NCBI RefSeq assembly: GCF_015706575.1
Contig: NW_024037072.1
Coordinates: forward strand, 625,001-689,000
Direction: 5' to 3'
DNA from: Patiria miniata
Taxonomy: Eukaryota > Echinodermata > Asteroidea > Valvatida > Asterinidae
DNA length: 64,000 nucleotides
Part shown: positions 1 through 10,110 of the stretch, in pieces
Layout of the letters: each line of letters starts with the position of its first letter
Numbering within the stretch: the first letter of the stretch is position 1
Program-made: the position numbers and the translations under genes
The notes under the pieces: model-generated
Database searches by the model: none
Told to the model about the DNA's origin: nothing
Seen by the model: the letters and a program-made list of their open reading frames with translations, nothing else

Positions 1-1784
1 TATTGCATTGTACTAGACTGGGGCAAGCATTATTTGTGTGTAACTGCCTGAAAAAAAGTACAATTCACATTTCACAAATTAATTATTAAACTGTTGCTTT
101 AATATCTCATAAAAAAACAACACATTGTAATGTTAAATTAGCAGTTATATTAATATCACTTGTGTTGTAAAACATTTTTTTGAGAAGCACACAATGTATA
201 CAATTGTGCTTTTCAAAATATCATGTATGTACATGTACACAAGTTAACCATGCTCAACCTGTAACAGCATTTCATGAGATTACACAAATATTTGAACAAA
301 ATGAAATAAAGGTGCACCATTCTAAATTTTGTGCAAACTATGTGGCATATGTGAACCTTGGTCACTGTTTTTCTAGTGTTCTGATGGTCCCCATGAATAT
401 CCTGATATCTGTTTGACAAAGGTGGGGGACAGGGGTGGGGTGGGGGTTGGGCTGGAGGCACTGGAGGATGGGACATTTGGTGAATTGGGTGGGGGATGGG
501 GGGAGTGTGAAGTTTAAAATTGTGATTGGCCCCTAACAACTCTCTGTAAAATTTACTTGAATCAGCCAAAGATTAAAGACAACAATGCTGTGCTGCAGAT
601 CCAGAAACTTTACTGTGTACATGTAGTACAACTTCTCCTGATACAGTTTTGTAGTGGTACATGATGTCAGGCACAGACTGACTTCAATAAAATAGAAAAT
701 AAAATGTATGTGTTTGTTACAAGAAATTACCTAGTGTTTGTGTAACCTTATTCTAACAGAATTAGGTCATTACATATCACTTACATGTTCTAAACACACG
801 CTCACACATGTCCAAAGCAATGTTTATGTAAATACACATGTAGGCCCCTACAATGTACATGGAGTGAGTGTATCAACTATGACCTAAATCCAGTGTCAGT
901 CCAACAATTTGCATTTATACTAGCTACTCCACATTTAAAGAATACTGATGTCTAAATGCAAGAAGGGTTTATGTACACCCTGTATAAATCTCGACCTGCA
1001 GTATGTGCTTTTAACAGGTTCCACAATACTGTGACTATGCAACCAACAAATGCGTTGAAAATACCACTTTTAGGCTTATAAAACGGTACTAAATATCACA
1101 CTAATCACTAAATAATTTATAGAAATTGTTGAACAGTAAACTGCTGTACCAACCGTTTAATAAACCTCAGCGGGATTATTGCTTTGGGCGAAGAATTTAA
1201 CACACAAGTTGCAAACTCTACAACGCTTAAGCTATGTTGCTATGGAGCGCTTGGTTACCGTCTTTCTGGTACAGTGCCCTCACTAGGCAAAAAGAAGAAA
1301 TCTGAGTTTGGCCGCTACATTACATGTATCTAGCACTGTATGTATCTATTTAAATTTAATAATTTTTACAAATATCTGCAGAATAAAATGTAGCACCTCT
1401 TTTAGTTTCTGTGTGCAGAAGTTGTACAGTTACAATTTACATGTACATGTAGAACTGCAAATGTGACATGGATTAGACTTGGAGTGACAACAAAGACTAA
1501 AGTAGGGCCTACATGTACATGTACATGAACATATGTAGGCTACACAGACAAAAAAGTAGGCCTACTTCATTTAGTGAGGGCAAAATATTGTAGCATAGCA
1601 GCGTACTCTGAACGCTTCCTGTAGGTTAGGGGTATCTTCTTTCCAAGAAAATGTCACTGTTTTCCCATTTACCGTTGAACAGTCGCACATGCTACTGCAA
1701 CAGACTTAACCAGCTGATGAGGCTGCATTTGGTCTGCTCCAGTCCCATGTGAAAATGAGGCATATTAAAGTTGTAGTTTCCGCT
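1..1784. other. no recognised gene
   Basis: I see no convincing coding exon here. The stretch is AT-rich with several short runs of the self-complementary word TACATGTA (about 1440-1530), common in marine invertebrate DNA. A proline-rich open stretch on the minus strand (213-569) follows simple G-rich sequence at 420-505 and is probably not a gene. It may be the 3' UTR or downstream flank of the doubtful minus-strand exon at 1785-1850. Confidence 0.4.
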
Positions 1785-1850
1785 TCATGGTTGCTTCTCA
1801 GCAGGATCTTGTTTCATCACAGGCTTCCCTTCCATGTTACTAGAATCGTC
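1785..1850 (-). CDS. possible terminal exon of an unrecognised minus-strand gene
   Basis: On the minus strand a pyrimidine-rich acceptor ending in TTTCAG (1851 upward) is followed by 22 codons ending in TGA. The short peptide is hydrophilic and reads DDSSNMEGKPVMKQDPAEKQP, which looks like a natural charged C-terminus, but it is too short to assign to a family. The nearest candidate upstream exon is 2860-2990, whose donor is consensus. Continuity between them is a guess: other exons may lie between or the peptide may be chance. Confidence 0.22.
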   Translation of the reverse strand, partial: DDSSNMEGKPVMKQDPAEKQP

Positions 1851-2859
1851 CTGAAACCAACATTTGAGAGTGACAAATTAATCATCATGCTGACATCCTG
1901 TTCTGATTACTACCATTACCCTTGTACCCTGTGCAACCAGTGGAACCAAAGAGAACTGATATGAACTGCTGATTTTGTTTAAGTAAATCCAATTCATTTT
2001 TTCTTCATTTTCTCTGCTTCCAAACACACAATGCATGATATTTTCTGTGGGTCACCAAAATAATGCAATATGCACACAGTAGTTCACAGTTTATTTGGGG
2101 TTCACTGAGTATTTCTGGCTAAACAGTTAACTAACCGTGTCAATGGCGAAGCGGTTCGACTGGTGGCAGCGCAATCGACAAATAGCATCACGATCAACCA
2201 ATCGCGCTCAACATTAATACTAGAACTAGGGGGTTAGGGGCCTTTTGCGTTTGTAAAAACTGTTGTGTAAAGATACTAAAAAAATTCAACTCGAACTGAA
2301 AAATAATGGGTAAAAAGTCTCTTTTATTAGAATTATGAATACAATTTTAGAGTCGCGGAAGTCGTTTGATCTTTAAAGCGGCAAAATGCTCAAAAAATAA
2401 ACAAGACATATGGACCATGCCCGTCCGGGGAAAGAATTACATAGTCTACCTCCATGTCTAGATGGACGTTACTTCACACCCTGTGTACAAACCAGTATGA
2501 TGAGACTGGTCTGAAAAATTATGTGTTTTCTGACTAAATATTTCAATATTTTCCCTGCTAAATATCACTTTTTAGGACATGTTACCGCTTTCTGGTGGCT
2601 ACTACTAGTACTATTACTAAGTCATTGCAGGGAAAAACTAGTGGCGTACGTATATGTAATTCTTTCCAGTCTGACCACCGTGGTCATGGCGCAGTACCAC
2701 ACCGCGCCATCCCAGCCCAGTACATGTGGCCAAACCCGGCCGGTATCGGCATACCGTTGGTACACATGACGTACAGACTAGACATGACGGAATGCCATGG
2801 TAAACGTTTACAAAGTCAACGTTTTTCATCATAAAAATTAAACTGCATCCCAGGCTTAC
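1851..2859. other. no recognised feature
   Basis: If the flanking exon candidates are real this is an intron. I see no coding similarity, RNA gene or mobile-element end in it. Short open stretches at 2521-2834 overlap in three frames and look like chance. Confidence 0.3.
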
Positions 2860-2990
2860 CTTTCGCATAGACTTCTTTCTGGCTTCGGAGGTCGTCGACG
2901 AAAATCACCACATTTTTACCCTCCGTTTTTCTACGGTGTTCATCGCGTGAAGCGATGCAAGGTGTCCGCCATTTTGGATGCCGCGGTAAA
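2860..2990 (-). promoter_or_regulatory. candidate promoter / first exon, minus strand
   Basis: A CpG-containing patch in otherwise AT-rich DNA holds a CCGCCATTTT word (2966-2975), the core of the YY1 site often found just inside vertebrate and invertebrate promoters. Reading the minus strand, an open stretch ends at a consensus splice donor, AAAG/GTAAGC, with the exon edge at 2860. The open frame has no obvious ATG, so the exon may be wholly or partly 5' UTR. It would pair with the possible terminal exon at 1785-1850. This rests on motif appearance only. Confidence 0.22.
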
Positions 2991-3060
2991 CATTATGTTG
3001 TACTGTACTGCATTGGTACACATGGTGGGCGCATACTGCTGCTCGACACCCTGGGGATGT

Positions 3061-3500
3061 TGTTCGTTTATTTCTGAGTTCTTCATTTATTTCTGAGTTG
3101 TTCGTTTATTTCTGAGTTCGTATATATTTCTAAGTTGATCGTTTATTTCTGAGTTGATCGTTTAATTCTGAGTTGATGGTTTATTTCTTCGTTGATGGTT
3201 TATTTTTGAGTTGTTCGTTTATTTCTGAGTTGTACGTTTATTTTTAAGTTGTTCGTTTATTTCTGAGTTGTACGTTTATTTTTGAGTTGTTCATTTATTT
3301 TTGAGTTGTTCGTTCATTTCTGAGTTGTACGTTTATTTTTGAGTTGTTCGTTTAGTTTTGAGTTGTTCGTTTATTTCTGAGTTATATTTGTTTATTTCTG
3401 AATTGTTTGTTTATTTCTGAATTGTTCGTTTATTTCTTAGTTGTTCGTTTATTTCTGAGTTATATTCGTTTATTTCTGAGTTGTTCGTTTATTTCTGTGT
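3061..3500 (+). repeat. 19-bp minisatellite
   Basis: About two dozen imperfect tandem copies of a unit close to GTTCGTTTATTTCTGAGTT, with drifting variants (GTACGTTTATTTTTGAGTT and others). The array fades into T-rich DNA near 3540. No coding frame runs through it. Confidence 0.9.
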
Positions 3501-3540
3501 GTTTTCGTTTAATTTTGTGGTTTTGTTTTATTTTTGTTTT

Positions 3541-4560
3541 TGTCTTTTTTGCCCTAATGGCCGCCCATACAGCACAACGTTGAATCTCGACCACACTGTG
3601 GCATTAGACCAACTCGCTTTATTTTGAAATGTTGTTCGTGTATGTCGCATTGTTTATTGGTGCACGGGACCTTTTATGATAGAAGCTGTTTCCTTAAATA
3701 TGTTCCCCGTATATGCTATTTGTATTTTTATGTATTTTAATTTATAGCTGAGACATTGCTGTCACAAGCTTTGAAGGTTGACATCTCAAGTGCATTACAG
3801 GCCTTCTCTATTTTATATCAGGGTAAGACTGTAATTCTCTTTGTATGCTTGATTAAGTAGTCATCCTATTTAGTATTATTTTGGAGTGATCATGACACTG
3901 TCTACAAAACAACTATATTATTTATAGTTTATGCTGTGTAATTAAAATAACTGTTGTTTATAATATTAATGAAATCCAATGACTTTGGAACAAGACTTAC
4001 AAAAGTTTAAGATCAATTCATTTTATTCATGGTCAACAGGGTCTTCTTTTATGGTCTTCTTTTATGGTCTTCTTAGTCATCGTCTTCATTCAGGGAACTT
4101 CTTTTGGGTCTTTCCCTGTGTCTTATTCGGATCTTCATTTGGATTATTTTGTATAATTGGAGAAAGTGAATTAAATTAAAACTTAATCAAGTGAATCAGT
4201 GTAAACAACCGTCTCAGTGTTCCAGTTCAATTCGACTTGCTTTCCACCTTACTCTATCTTCATGAGGGTGAACCTGACCACCCTTATCATCGTTGGGGTT
4301 GCCACCTCGCGACACAAGCAAAAGGGCATATGCAGAAAAGTGCCTCTGTTTTAATGCAGCTTAAAAAAAATTCGTCAGAAATTAACACAAGTTGTTCCAA
4401 AACTCATGATTGTTACGTGTGACAAATTTCAAAATCGTATGATTTATAATACGCGTGGGAGAGCAATAGGCCTACGCGTGGGGGAATATTAAATTAGAAC
4501 CTTTCCATGCAATTTTCTTGAAAATGATTTTTGCGTCTGTATACGGTCATGCCCTTCTGC
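3541..4560. other. no recognised gene
   Basis: AT-rich DNA. I see only a short direct repeat of TCTTTTATGG at 4043-4070 and no supported gene, RNA or element end. Confidence 0.4.
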
Positions 4561-4567
4561 CGGGCAC

Positions 4568-4659
4568 CCGACGATATAGTATTGTTGTGGCGCTCTTATT
4601 AAATACAACATGTACCAGACGTGGCGCTCTTATGTCATACCAGACATGACGCTCTTACG
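4568..4659 (+). repeat. short tandem repeat hosting the DIRS insertion
   Basis: The word GTGGCGCTCTTAT occurs near 4577 and 4620, with a variant at 4648, each about 35 bp apart. The same word resumes at 9527-9540 immediately beyond the DIRS element, so the element appears to sit inside this small array. Confidence 0.6.
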
Positions 4660-4726
4660 TAATTTCCTAAATTAAACGAAATGTAATAAAATGAAATTGA
4701 AGTTTAATTATGATTCTACCGAGTAA

Positions 4727-4862
4727 CCACTAGCACTGAAGGACTTACGTGAGATTGCACCTGCCACCGGTATTTCTTCGTCACACTTGAGAGAGTCCTT
4801 TGTCAAAAGGATGAATCTCCCTATATAAGTGAGCCCCGCGATCCATGCCTCAGGGCATTTTT
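4727..4862. repeat. DIRS left inverted terminal repeat
   Basis: Matches the reverse complement of about 9378-9519 almost base for base, including the stretch TCTCCCTATATAAGTGAGCC, whose TATAAG may be the element's promoter box. Confidence 0.88.
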
Positions 4863-4967
4863 GTAGGAGTATTAAAAACTTTTTGTAGTTTAAATGGGAG
4901 GGAAAATGTAATACTTTTATTCAAGTATGTAAACCCCATCAATGTATTCCCCAGAAATGAGGGCGGG

Positions 4968-5097
4968 GACGTAAGTCCTTCAGTGCTAGTGGTTACTCGG
5001 TAGAATCATAATTAAACTTCAATTTCATTTTATTACATTTCGTTTAATTTAGGAAATTCTACCTCGTAACCACATAGCACTTCGGCCTTACGTGAGA
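4968..5097. repeat. DIRS internal complementary region
   Basis: The first part repeats, in inverse orientation, the outermost left sequence (4660-4750). The second part repeats, in inverse orientation, the outermost right sequence (9480-9521). This junction-like arrangement is characteristic of DIRS elements. Confidence 0.85.
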
Positions 5098-5303
5098 TAT
5101 TCGGAGCAACTGCAAAAAGTACAGCATGGAATGTTACAGTTTGACATTCAGTATGGATATCAAAATTCACCTGAAATATTTATTCAGTGATATCAACTTT
5201 CACATGTAAGACACTACTTACAGTTCGACATTCAGTATGAATATCCAATTTCACCTGAAAATGAAATATTTATTCAGTTACCTCAAATTTCACAATGATG
5301 ATA

Positions 5304-6467
5304 TTACTTATTCTGTGAAACATTACAAGTTGAGTTACTAAGTACACTCTCAGCAAAGAAGATACCTGTGTCATCTAGAGGTTTATCATAAAACTTTGCA
5401 AAAGTCGAAGATCTCGACCATCCTGCGGCTTTCATGATTGTTTCTAATGGAACACCTTTCCTAGATGCTGCACTGCATGATGCTGAACGCGTGCTATGGG
5501 CGGTAAAAGTATCCGTCCTTATACCAGAAACTGAAAGGATTGACTTAATCCATCGCCCTATTGTCTCTGCTCCCACTGCTTTGTGGGGAGTCACATAACT
5601 TAAAAATAGCCTCTTTTCAGTACCTCTGAAAGGCTTTGTTTTCTCAAGATAAACTTTCAAAACAGTCATAACACATAATAAGTGATCATGTGGGAAAGCA
5701 ATTAAAATTACTTCTGTACGAGGTTTGCCTATTTTACTCGTTTTTGTGGGCTCCTCAATAATAAACTTAACATTATTTGTCCCAACTTGGACACAGTTAA
5801 GGTTCAATAAAGATAACGTCTGGCAACGTTGCCCCGATGTGAGGGCGACCAGAAGTACCAATTTCATGGTGATGTTCTTTAATGAAAGACCTTCGTTGGG
5901 CCCTAGAGCTCGTAGATACTCTAAAACTACCGCCACATCCCAAGTATGCGAGTAGCGGGCTCGTGGTGGTCTCAGGTTGAATACCCCTTTCATTAGTCTC
6001 TTTACCAATGGATGAGAACCCACTGTAGTTCCCTCAAGTGGTGGGATGACCGCTGACAAGGCACACCTGGTGGTGTTCAGGCTGCTATACTGACTGCCTG
6101 ACAGGAATTGGTTCGCCAAGAAATTCAGCACTGTCACCAGAGTTGGTCGAATTGGATGAGTTTCTGTCCGAGCGCAGAACTGAATCCACTTCCCAAGTGC
6201 CGACTTGTAGCACTTCGTCGTGCTAGGGCGCCATGATGCGAGGATAATTATGGAAGCTGGTTTTGATACGCCTTGTTGTCGGAGGGCCTCCCTGACAAGA
6301 AGCATGCCATCAATCTCAGACGATCCCACAATGGGTGGAGTCTGTTTGAGAAGGGAAGTGAAAGTAAATCTTGTTGAATGGGCAAGATAATTGGGGTTCT
6401 GACAAGCAATTTTAACACTGTCGGGAACCATGACTGCGTGTGCCATAATGGCGCAATCAATACACAA
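5304..6467 (-). CDS. DIRS tyrosine recombinase region
   Basis: Part of the DIRS element, last in its reading order. The protein resembles phage-integrase-type tyrosine recombinases: an N-terminal SAM-like core-binding part, a central SGQRCQTL box containing the first catalytic arginine, an HSTRSA box carrying the histidine-arginine pair, and a downstream FAKFYDK segment supplying the tyrosine. This enzyme integrates the circular DNA form and replaces the DDE integrase of LTR elements. It lies between the internal complementary region and the reverse-transcriptase region, which it overlaps at its start, as is common in the family. Confidence 0.9.
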   Translation of the reverse strand: MCIDCAIMAHAVMVPDSVKIACQNPNYLAHSTRFTFTSLLKQTPPIVGSSEIDGMLLVREALRQQGVSKPASIIILASWRPSTTKCYKSALGKWIQFCARTETHPIRPTLVTVLNFLANQFLSGSQYSSLNTTRCALSAVIPPLEGTTVGSHPLVKRLMKGVFNLRPPRARYSHTWDVAVVLEYLRALGPNEGLSLKNITMKLVLLVALTSGQRCQTLSLLNLNCVQVGTNNVKFIIEEPTKTSKIGKPRTEVILIAFPHDHLLCVMTVLKVYLEKTKPFRGTEKRLFLSYVTPHKAVGAETIGRWIKSILSVSGIRTDTFTAHSTRSASCSAASRKGVPLETIMKAAGWSRSSTFAKFYDKPLDDTGIFFAESVLSNSTCNVSQNK

Positions 6468-8251
6468 ACAGCCTCGTCATGCTCAATCTTTGTGAGCACT
6501 TTGTTTATTAAGCTGAATGGTGGAAACGCATAGACACAATGGTAATTAGACCAGTCTAATGTGAATGCGTCTGTGTGAACAGATGCTGGATCTGCCTGCC
6601 ATGAAACAAAAGGCGAAATTTGGTAATTCAGCCTGGATGCAAAAAGATCAATATTTGGTCTGGGGAAGATTGATGTGATCTTCGAAAAAACGGAGGAATT
6701 TAATTTCCACTCCAAATCATCCCGAAAATGTCGGGATGCAGAATCTGCCAGGGTATTTTGTACACCCGGAAGATGGGAAGTAGTCAGCCAAATCTTCCTT
6801 GTCTTACACCATAACCAAATTTCTCTGGTCAAAGAATGTAGCAAGTCTGACTTTGAACCACCAAAGTGTTGGATATAGGCTACCACTGTGGTATTATCTG
6901 ATCTTAGATGGACAGATGTGTCTTTATCATCTGCAAAAAATGATTGTAATGCTAAAAAGCAAGCCTTAAGCTCAAGCCAATTGATATGATGCGCGGCCTC
7001 GTCTTTGGACCAACGCCCACCAGTGGTGCGACCATTAAAGTGTGCACCCCAGCCCAGAGTAGACGCATCAGTTTCAATTACATGATCAGGATCGTGTCTA
7101 TGCATAGGCGCAAATGACACTGGTAGTTCTTTAATCCACCAGTTCAGATCAGAAACTGCGTACCTTGAAAGACTCATTTTAGCCTCAAAATCACCGCCAT
7201 TTTGTGACAGTGCCAGGTTCTTTTCGTTTTCTAATGTTCTTCTGAACAGAGGTCCATATGGTACTGCTAACTCGCACGAAACCAAAAGACCAATTACTCT
7301 TGCGACGTCTCGTATTGTCGGAGACTGTTGTCGTAAAAGTTTGCTGATTGAAGCAATGGTATTTTCAACCTTTAACTGTGGAATAGAAATCTTCATGAGA
7401 TCTGAATCCAAATGAAATCCCAAAAAATCAATTTGTTTGGTGGGAGTTAAAATCGACTTCTTGTAATTGATGGTAAACCCTAAACTCATAGTAAGGGAAG
7501 TTCTGGCTTGAACATTTTCAATGCATTCCTGAAATGTTCTGCCGACAAGAAGTGAGTCATCAATATAATCACACGATTCATGGCCCCTTAACCTCAAAGA
7601 GGCAATAAGTGGTTTCATTACTTTAGTGAACACACGTGGTGCACATGCTAAACCAAAGGGCAGGCAGGTAAACTCGTATACCATATTTCGCCAAGTGAAT
7701 CGCAGATATTTCCTATGCTCAAGTGCTATAGGTACTGCAAAATATGCATCCTTAAGATCTATAGAGGCCATATAACATTGAGGCCGTATCAGCTGAATTG
7801 CTGTGCGGATAGTCTCCATTTTGAAATGGAAATACGCCACAAACGTATTAAGACCCTTAAGATTTATAATGGGTCGGAAAGAACCATCCTTTTTAGGTCT
7901 GATGAAAATATTTGAAATAAATTCACCATCAGTATGATTCGTTTGCACTATAGCTCCTTTTTCGAGCATTTTGGCAATTTCTGTGGCTATAATTTCAGCC
8001 TCATGGTTTTCAAAACGCAATTCCCTTGGAATGCGAATTTGGTATGGCATTTTAATGAGTTCAATATGGTAGTGCTGAATAGCATCAAGCACCCAATTAT
8101 CAGATGTAATCTCGCGCCATTTGGCTATATGATTTGCGAGTTTACCTGCCAATAACCCCACAACCTGAGTGTTATCACATTGGTGCTCACTCACCGATTT
8201 TACTTGGCATCGGACTGCTGCCGTGTCTGTGCTGGCTTTCTTTTCTGCCAA
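6248..8251 (-). CDS. DIRS reverse transcriptase-RNase H region
   Basis: Part of the DIRS element. The polymerase fingers and palm are visible (KKDGSFRPIINLKGLN, then SIDLKDAYFAVPI, then the catalytic YIDDSLLVG box), followed by an RNase H-like part with ETDASTLGWGAHF and the INWLELKA and ADSASRH motifs typical of DIRS proteins. It copies element RNA into DNA. Its ends overlap the gag-like and recombinase regions. The YIDD box and RNase H acidic residues are present. Confidence 0.92.
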   Translation of the reverse strand: MAEKKASTDTAAVRCQVKSVSEHQCDNTQVVGLLAGKLANHIAKWREITSDNWVLDAIQHYHIELIKMPYQIRIPRELRFENHEAEIIATEIAKMLEKGAIVQTNHTDGEFISNIFIRPKKDGSFRPIINLKGLNTFVAYFHFKMETIRTAIQLIRPQCYMASIDLKDAYFAVPIALEHRKYLRFTWRNMVYEFTCLPFGLACAPRVFTKVMKPLIASLRLRGHESCDYIDDSLLVGRTFQECIENVQARTSLTMSLGFTINYKKSILTPTKQIDFLGFHLDSDLMKISIPQLKVENTIASISKLLRQQSPTIRDVARVIGLLVSCELAVPYGPLFRRTLENEKNLALSQNGGDFEAKMSLSRYAVSDLNWWIKELPVSFAPMHRHDPDHVIETDASTLGWGAHFNGRTTGGRWSKDEAAHHINWLELKACFLALQSFFADDKDTSVHLRSDNTTVVAYIQHFGGSKSDLLHSLTREIWLWCKTRKIWLTTSHLPGVQNTLADSASRHFRDDLEWKLNSSVFSKITSIFPRPNIDLFASRLNYQISPFVSWQADPASVHTDAFTLDWSNYHCVYAFPPFSLINKVLTKIEHDEAVCVLIAPLWHTQSWFPTVLKLLVRTPIILPIQQDLLSLPFSNRLHPLWDRLRLMACFLSGRPSDNKAYQNQLP

Positions 8252-9342
8252 CGTTTTGGGCGACTGGAGTTTCCCTGCCGCGTTTGCCCGCTGTACGTGT
8301 GGAAAGTCTTAGCATTTCCCCTTTGTCTTGCTCTATCCGATTTCGGAGCAGCAGACGAACTCGAACGCTGGCCAAATTTTTGGCCTAGTTTATTCGTTTC
8401 TTGAATATCTTTGCACTGTTTGGGTAAATCATCTCCAAACAAGAGCCCGGTTACGGGCACTTGTGCAGAACAAAGAGACGAATACTGCTGGTTCAAATCG
8501 GGCTTGATAAGCTCTCTACGCCTGAAATTAAGCTGGGTGACGGTATGGCCAATTATAGCCATTGAATCCAGTAGATTAGTCACAAGCGTTTTGTGATCCA
8601 CGCTCTTGTTACTCATTAGAGTCTCAATGCATGACACAATGGGCACCATACCTTTCAGTGCTGCATGTTCAACCTTTTGTAGTTTGATGTCCATTGATCT
8701 TGTCTTGGACTGCAGAGAATTCCAGATTTCTGGATTAACTCTGGTAACATCCATTTCTGGAATGTTAGATGGTCGCTTGAAACTATTAAGTTTCTCCGCT
8801 ACCTTCTCTTCTGATGTTTTCTTGCGGAGTAGTTTGCTGATGACGCCCGCTAGTTTCTCGTCAACCTTGTTCCCAGAATCTTCTCCAGAGTAGAACTGTT
8901 CTACTGCGGTGAGTACCCCGGCTGATGAATTATCATCGGCATCGGATTTGAGAAGGTTGTCGATTAGCTGGCCCGTTGCAAACGACTCGTCGCTCGATGA
9001 GCTTGCTGCTTGGTCTGCTACTGCATGGTCGACTTTTTGTTTCTTCGTTGGCGGGTTCCCCAACGAAGCCAAGACTGTAGACTGGAGAGTTTGCATTGCG
9101 TCTGCCATCGTTGAAATCTTGTCTTGAAGAGACGCAAACTCTTGTCTGGTGACCTCGTCCGAGGATCTGGTTGATTTCTTTGACTTCGCCTTGGCCTTAA
9201 CGACCGGTGGATTTCCACCGGCGGCAGAGAGCGAAGTACATGTAGACGGGAGTGGGTCGGCGTGTGCCACAACACCACTGCACTCCAGGTCCGAAGGACC
9301 GTCGAGTAGACTCAAAATGTCCGCGGAGAGATGCGTGGACAT
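8200..9342 (-). CDS. DIRS gag-like region
   Basis: First coding region of the DIRS element, next to the right inverted repeat. The protein is rich in serine, lysine and acidic residues, with an N-terminal LSLLDGPSD segment and a basic C-terminal tail (KRWQKRKPAQTRQQ). It has no zinc knuckle that I can see. The role as a nucleic-acid-binding structural protein is inferred from position and composition. Sequence alone gives no strong family match. Confidence 0.75.
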   Translation of the reverse strand: MSTHLSADILSLLDGPSDLECSGVVAHADPLPSTCTSLSAAGGNPPVVKAKAKSKKSTRSSDEVTRQEFASLQDKISTMADAMQTLQSTVLASLGNPPTKKQKVDHAVADQAASSSSDESFATGQLIDNLLKSDADDNSSAGVLTAVEQFYSGEDSGNKVDEKLAGVISKLLRKKTSEEKVAEKLNSFKRPSNIPEMDVTRVNPEIWNSLQSKTRSMDIKLQKVEHAALKGMVPIVSCIETLMSNKSVDHKTLVTNLLDSMAIIGHTVTQLNFRRRELIKPDLNQQYSSLCSAQVPVTGLLFGDDLPKQCKDIQETNKLGQKFGQRSSSSAAPKSDRARQRGNAKTFHTYSGQTRQGNSSRPKRWQKRKPAQTRQQSDAK

Positions 9343-9377
9343 TGCTGCTATACGAAGTTATACCGGTCACAAAAATG

Positions 9378-9519
9378 CACTGAGGCATGGATCGCGGGGC
9401 TCACTTATATAGGGAGATTCATCCTTTTGACAAAGGACTCTCTCAAGTGTGACGAAGAAATACCGGTGGCAGGTGCAATCTCACGTAAGGCCGAAGTGCT
9501 ATGTGGTTACGAGGTAGAA
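9378..9519. repeat. DIRS right inverted terminal repeat
   Basis: Inverted counterpart of 4727-4862. It lies just upstream of the gag-like region on the minus strand and so contains the likely promoter and leader. Confidence 0.88.
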
Positions 9520-9521
9520 TT

Positions 9522-9950
9522 GCAGGTGTGGCGCTCTTATTCTACAAATTCTTGTAATACCCTCCTAATCTTGTGTGGCTATATAAGCACGCCCGTATTC
9601 ATTGTTCGTTGCAGTTGGCTTCAGGGCGTTGGCTTCGTCATGGTGTTCTGTACCATTATTTTCTGTAGTCATATTAAATTATTTGGGAGCAGAGTTTAAG
9701 TTTCCTGTGTTTGGATTTGAGTTGTCCAATGTCTGTTCTTGAACCTCTATAAATTCCTAATTCGCTACATCGCAAGCATCATAAGAGTATTTAATTTATG
9801 GTATTTGCTTAAAAATTATGCATTAATCCAATAATGCTTTTATCGTATTGTATTTGTAATGTATTGTATTCGTATACATGTTTGTAGTCATTATTTATTG
9901 TATGCAGGGCCCCAATGGAAACCAGTTTTGAACTGTTTGGGCATACCCTG
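9522..9950. other. no recognised gene
   Basis: Resumes the short repeat that hosts the DIRS element, then unremarkable AT-rich DNA. I see no gene. Confidence 0.4.
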
Positions 9951-10110
9951 CAGTGGCGGTTCTGGGGGGGGGGGGGCTTTAGCTTTAGCCCCCCCCCAAA
10001 AAAAATTTGTCTAGCCCCCCCCCAAAAGAATTCATTAAAAAAATGCACAAGCAAAATGTAAGAATGTGACGTACATGCGAACGGTCTCCCCTAGATAAAC
10101 AGCCGTGTGG
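9951..10110 (+). mobile_element. partial hAT-like short element (one end)
   Basis: Begins CAGTGGCGGTTCTGGGGG, a hAT-style terminus with a subterminal G run, then a run of C, GTCTAGCC and a body that also occurs at 25250-25375 in the complete hAT-like element at 25209-25615 (both contain ACATGCGAACGGTCTCCCC). I do not find the matching right terminus, so this copy is truncated or its far end has decayed. Confidence 0.6.

Larger units (their letters stand above)
4660..9521 (-). mobile_element. DIRS-family tyrosine-recombinase retroelement
   Basis: A 4.9-kb element read on the minus strand. Its two ends are inverted repeats (about 4727-4862 and 9378-9519). An internal complementary region (about 4968-5097) joins the complement of the left outer end to the complement of the right outer end, which is the diagnostic DIRS layout used to template a circular intermediate. 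From right to left it holds a gag-like region, reverse transcriptase-RNase H, and a tyrosine recombinase. No target-site duplication is seen, as known for recombinase-mediated integration. It looks whole, with no obvious break in its coding regions, and its ends are well matched, so it is probably young. I call it a DIRS1-like element. The subgroup is not determined. Confidence 0.93.

Noticed and set aside
9943-10110. Complete hAT MITE at 9951
   Set aside because: The left terminus is clear but no matching right end with the expected 8-bp duplication was found.
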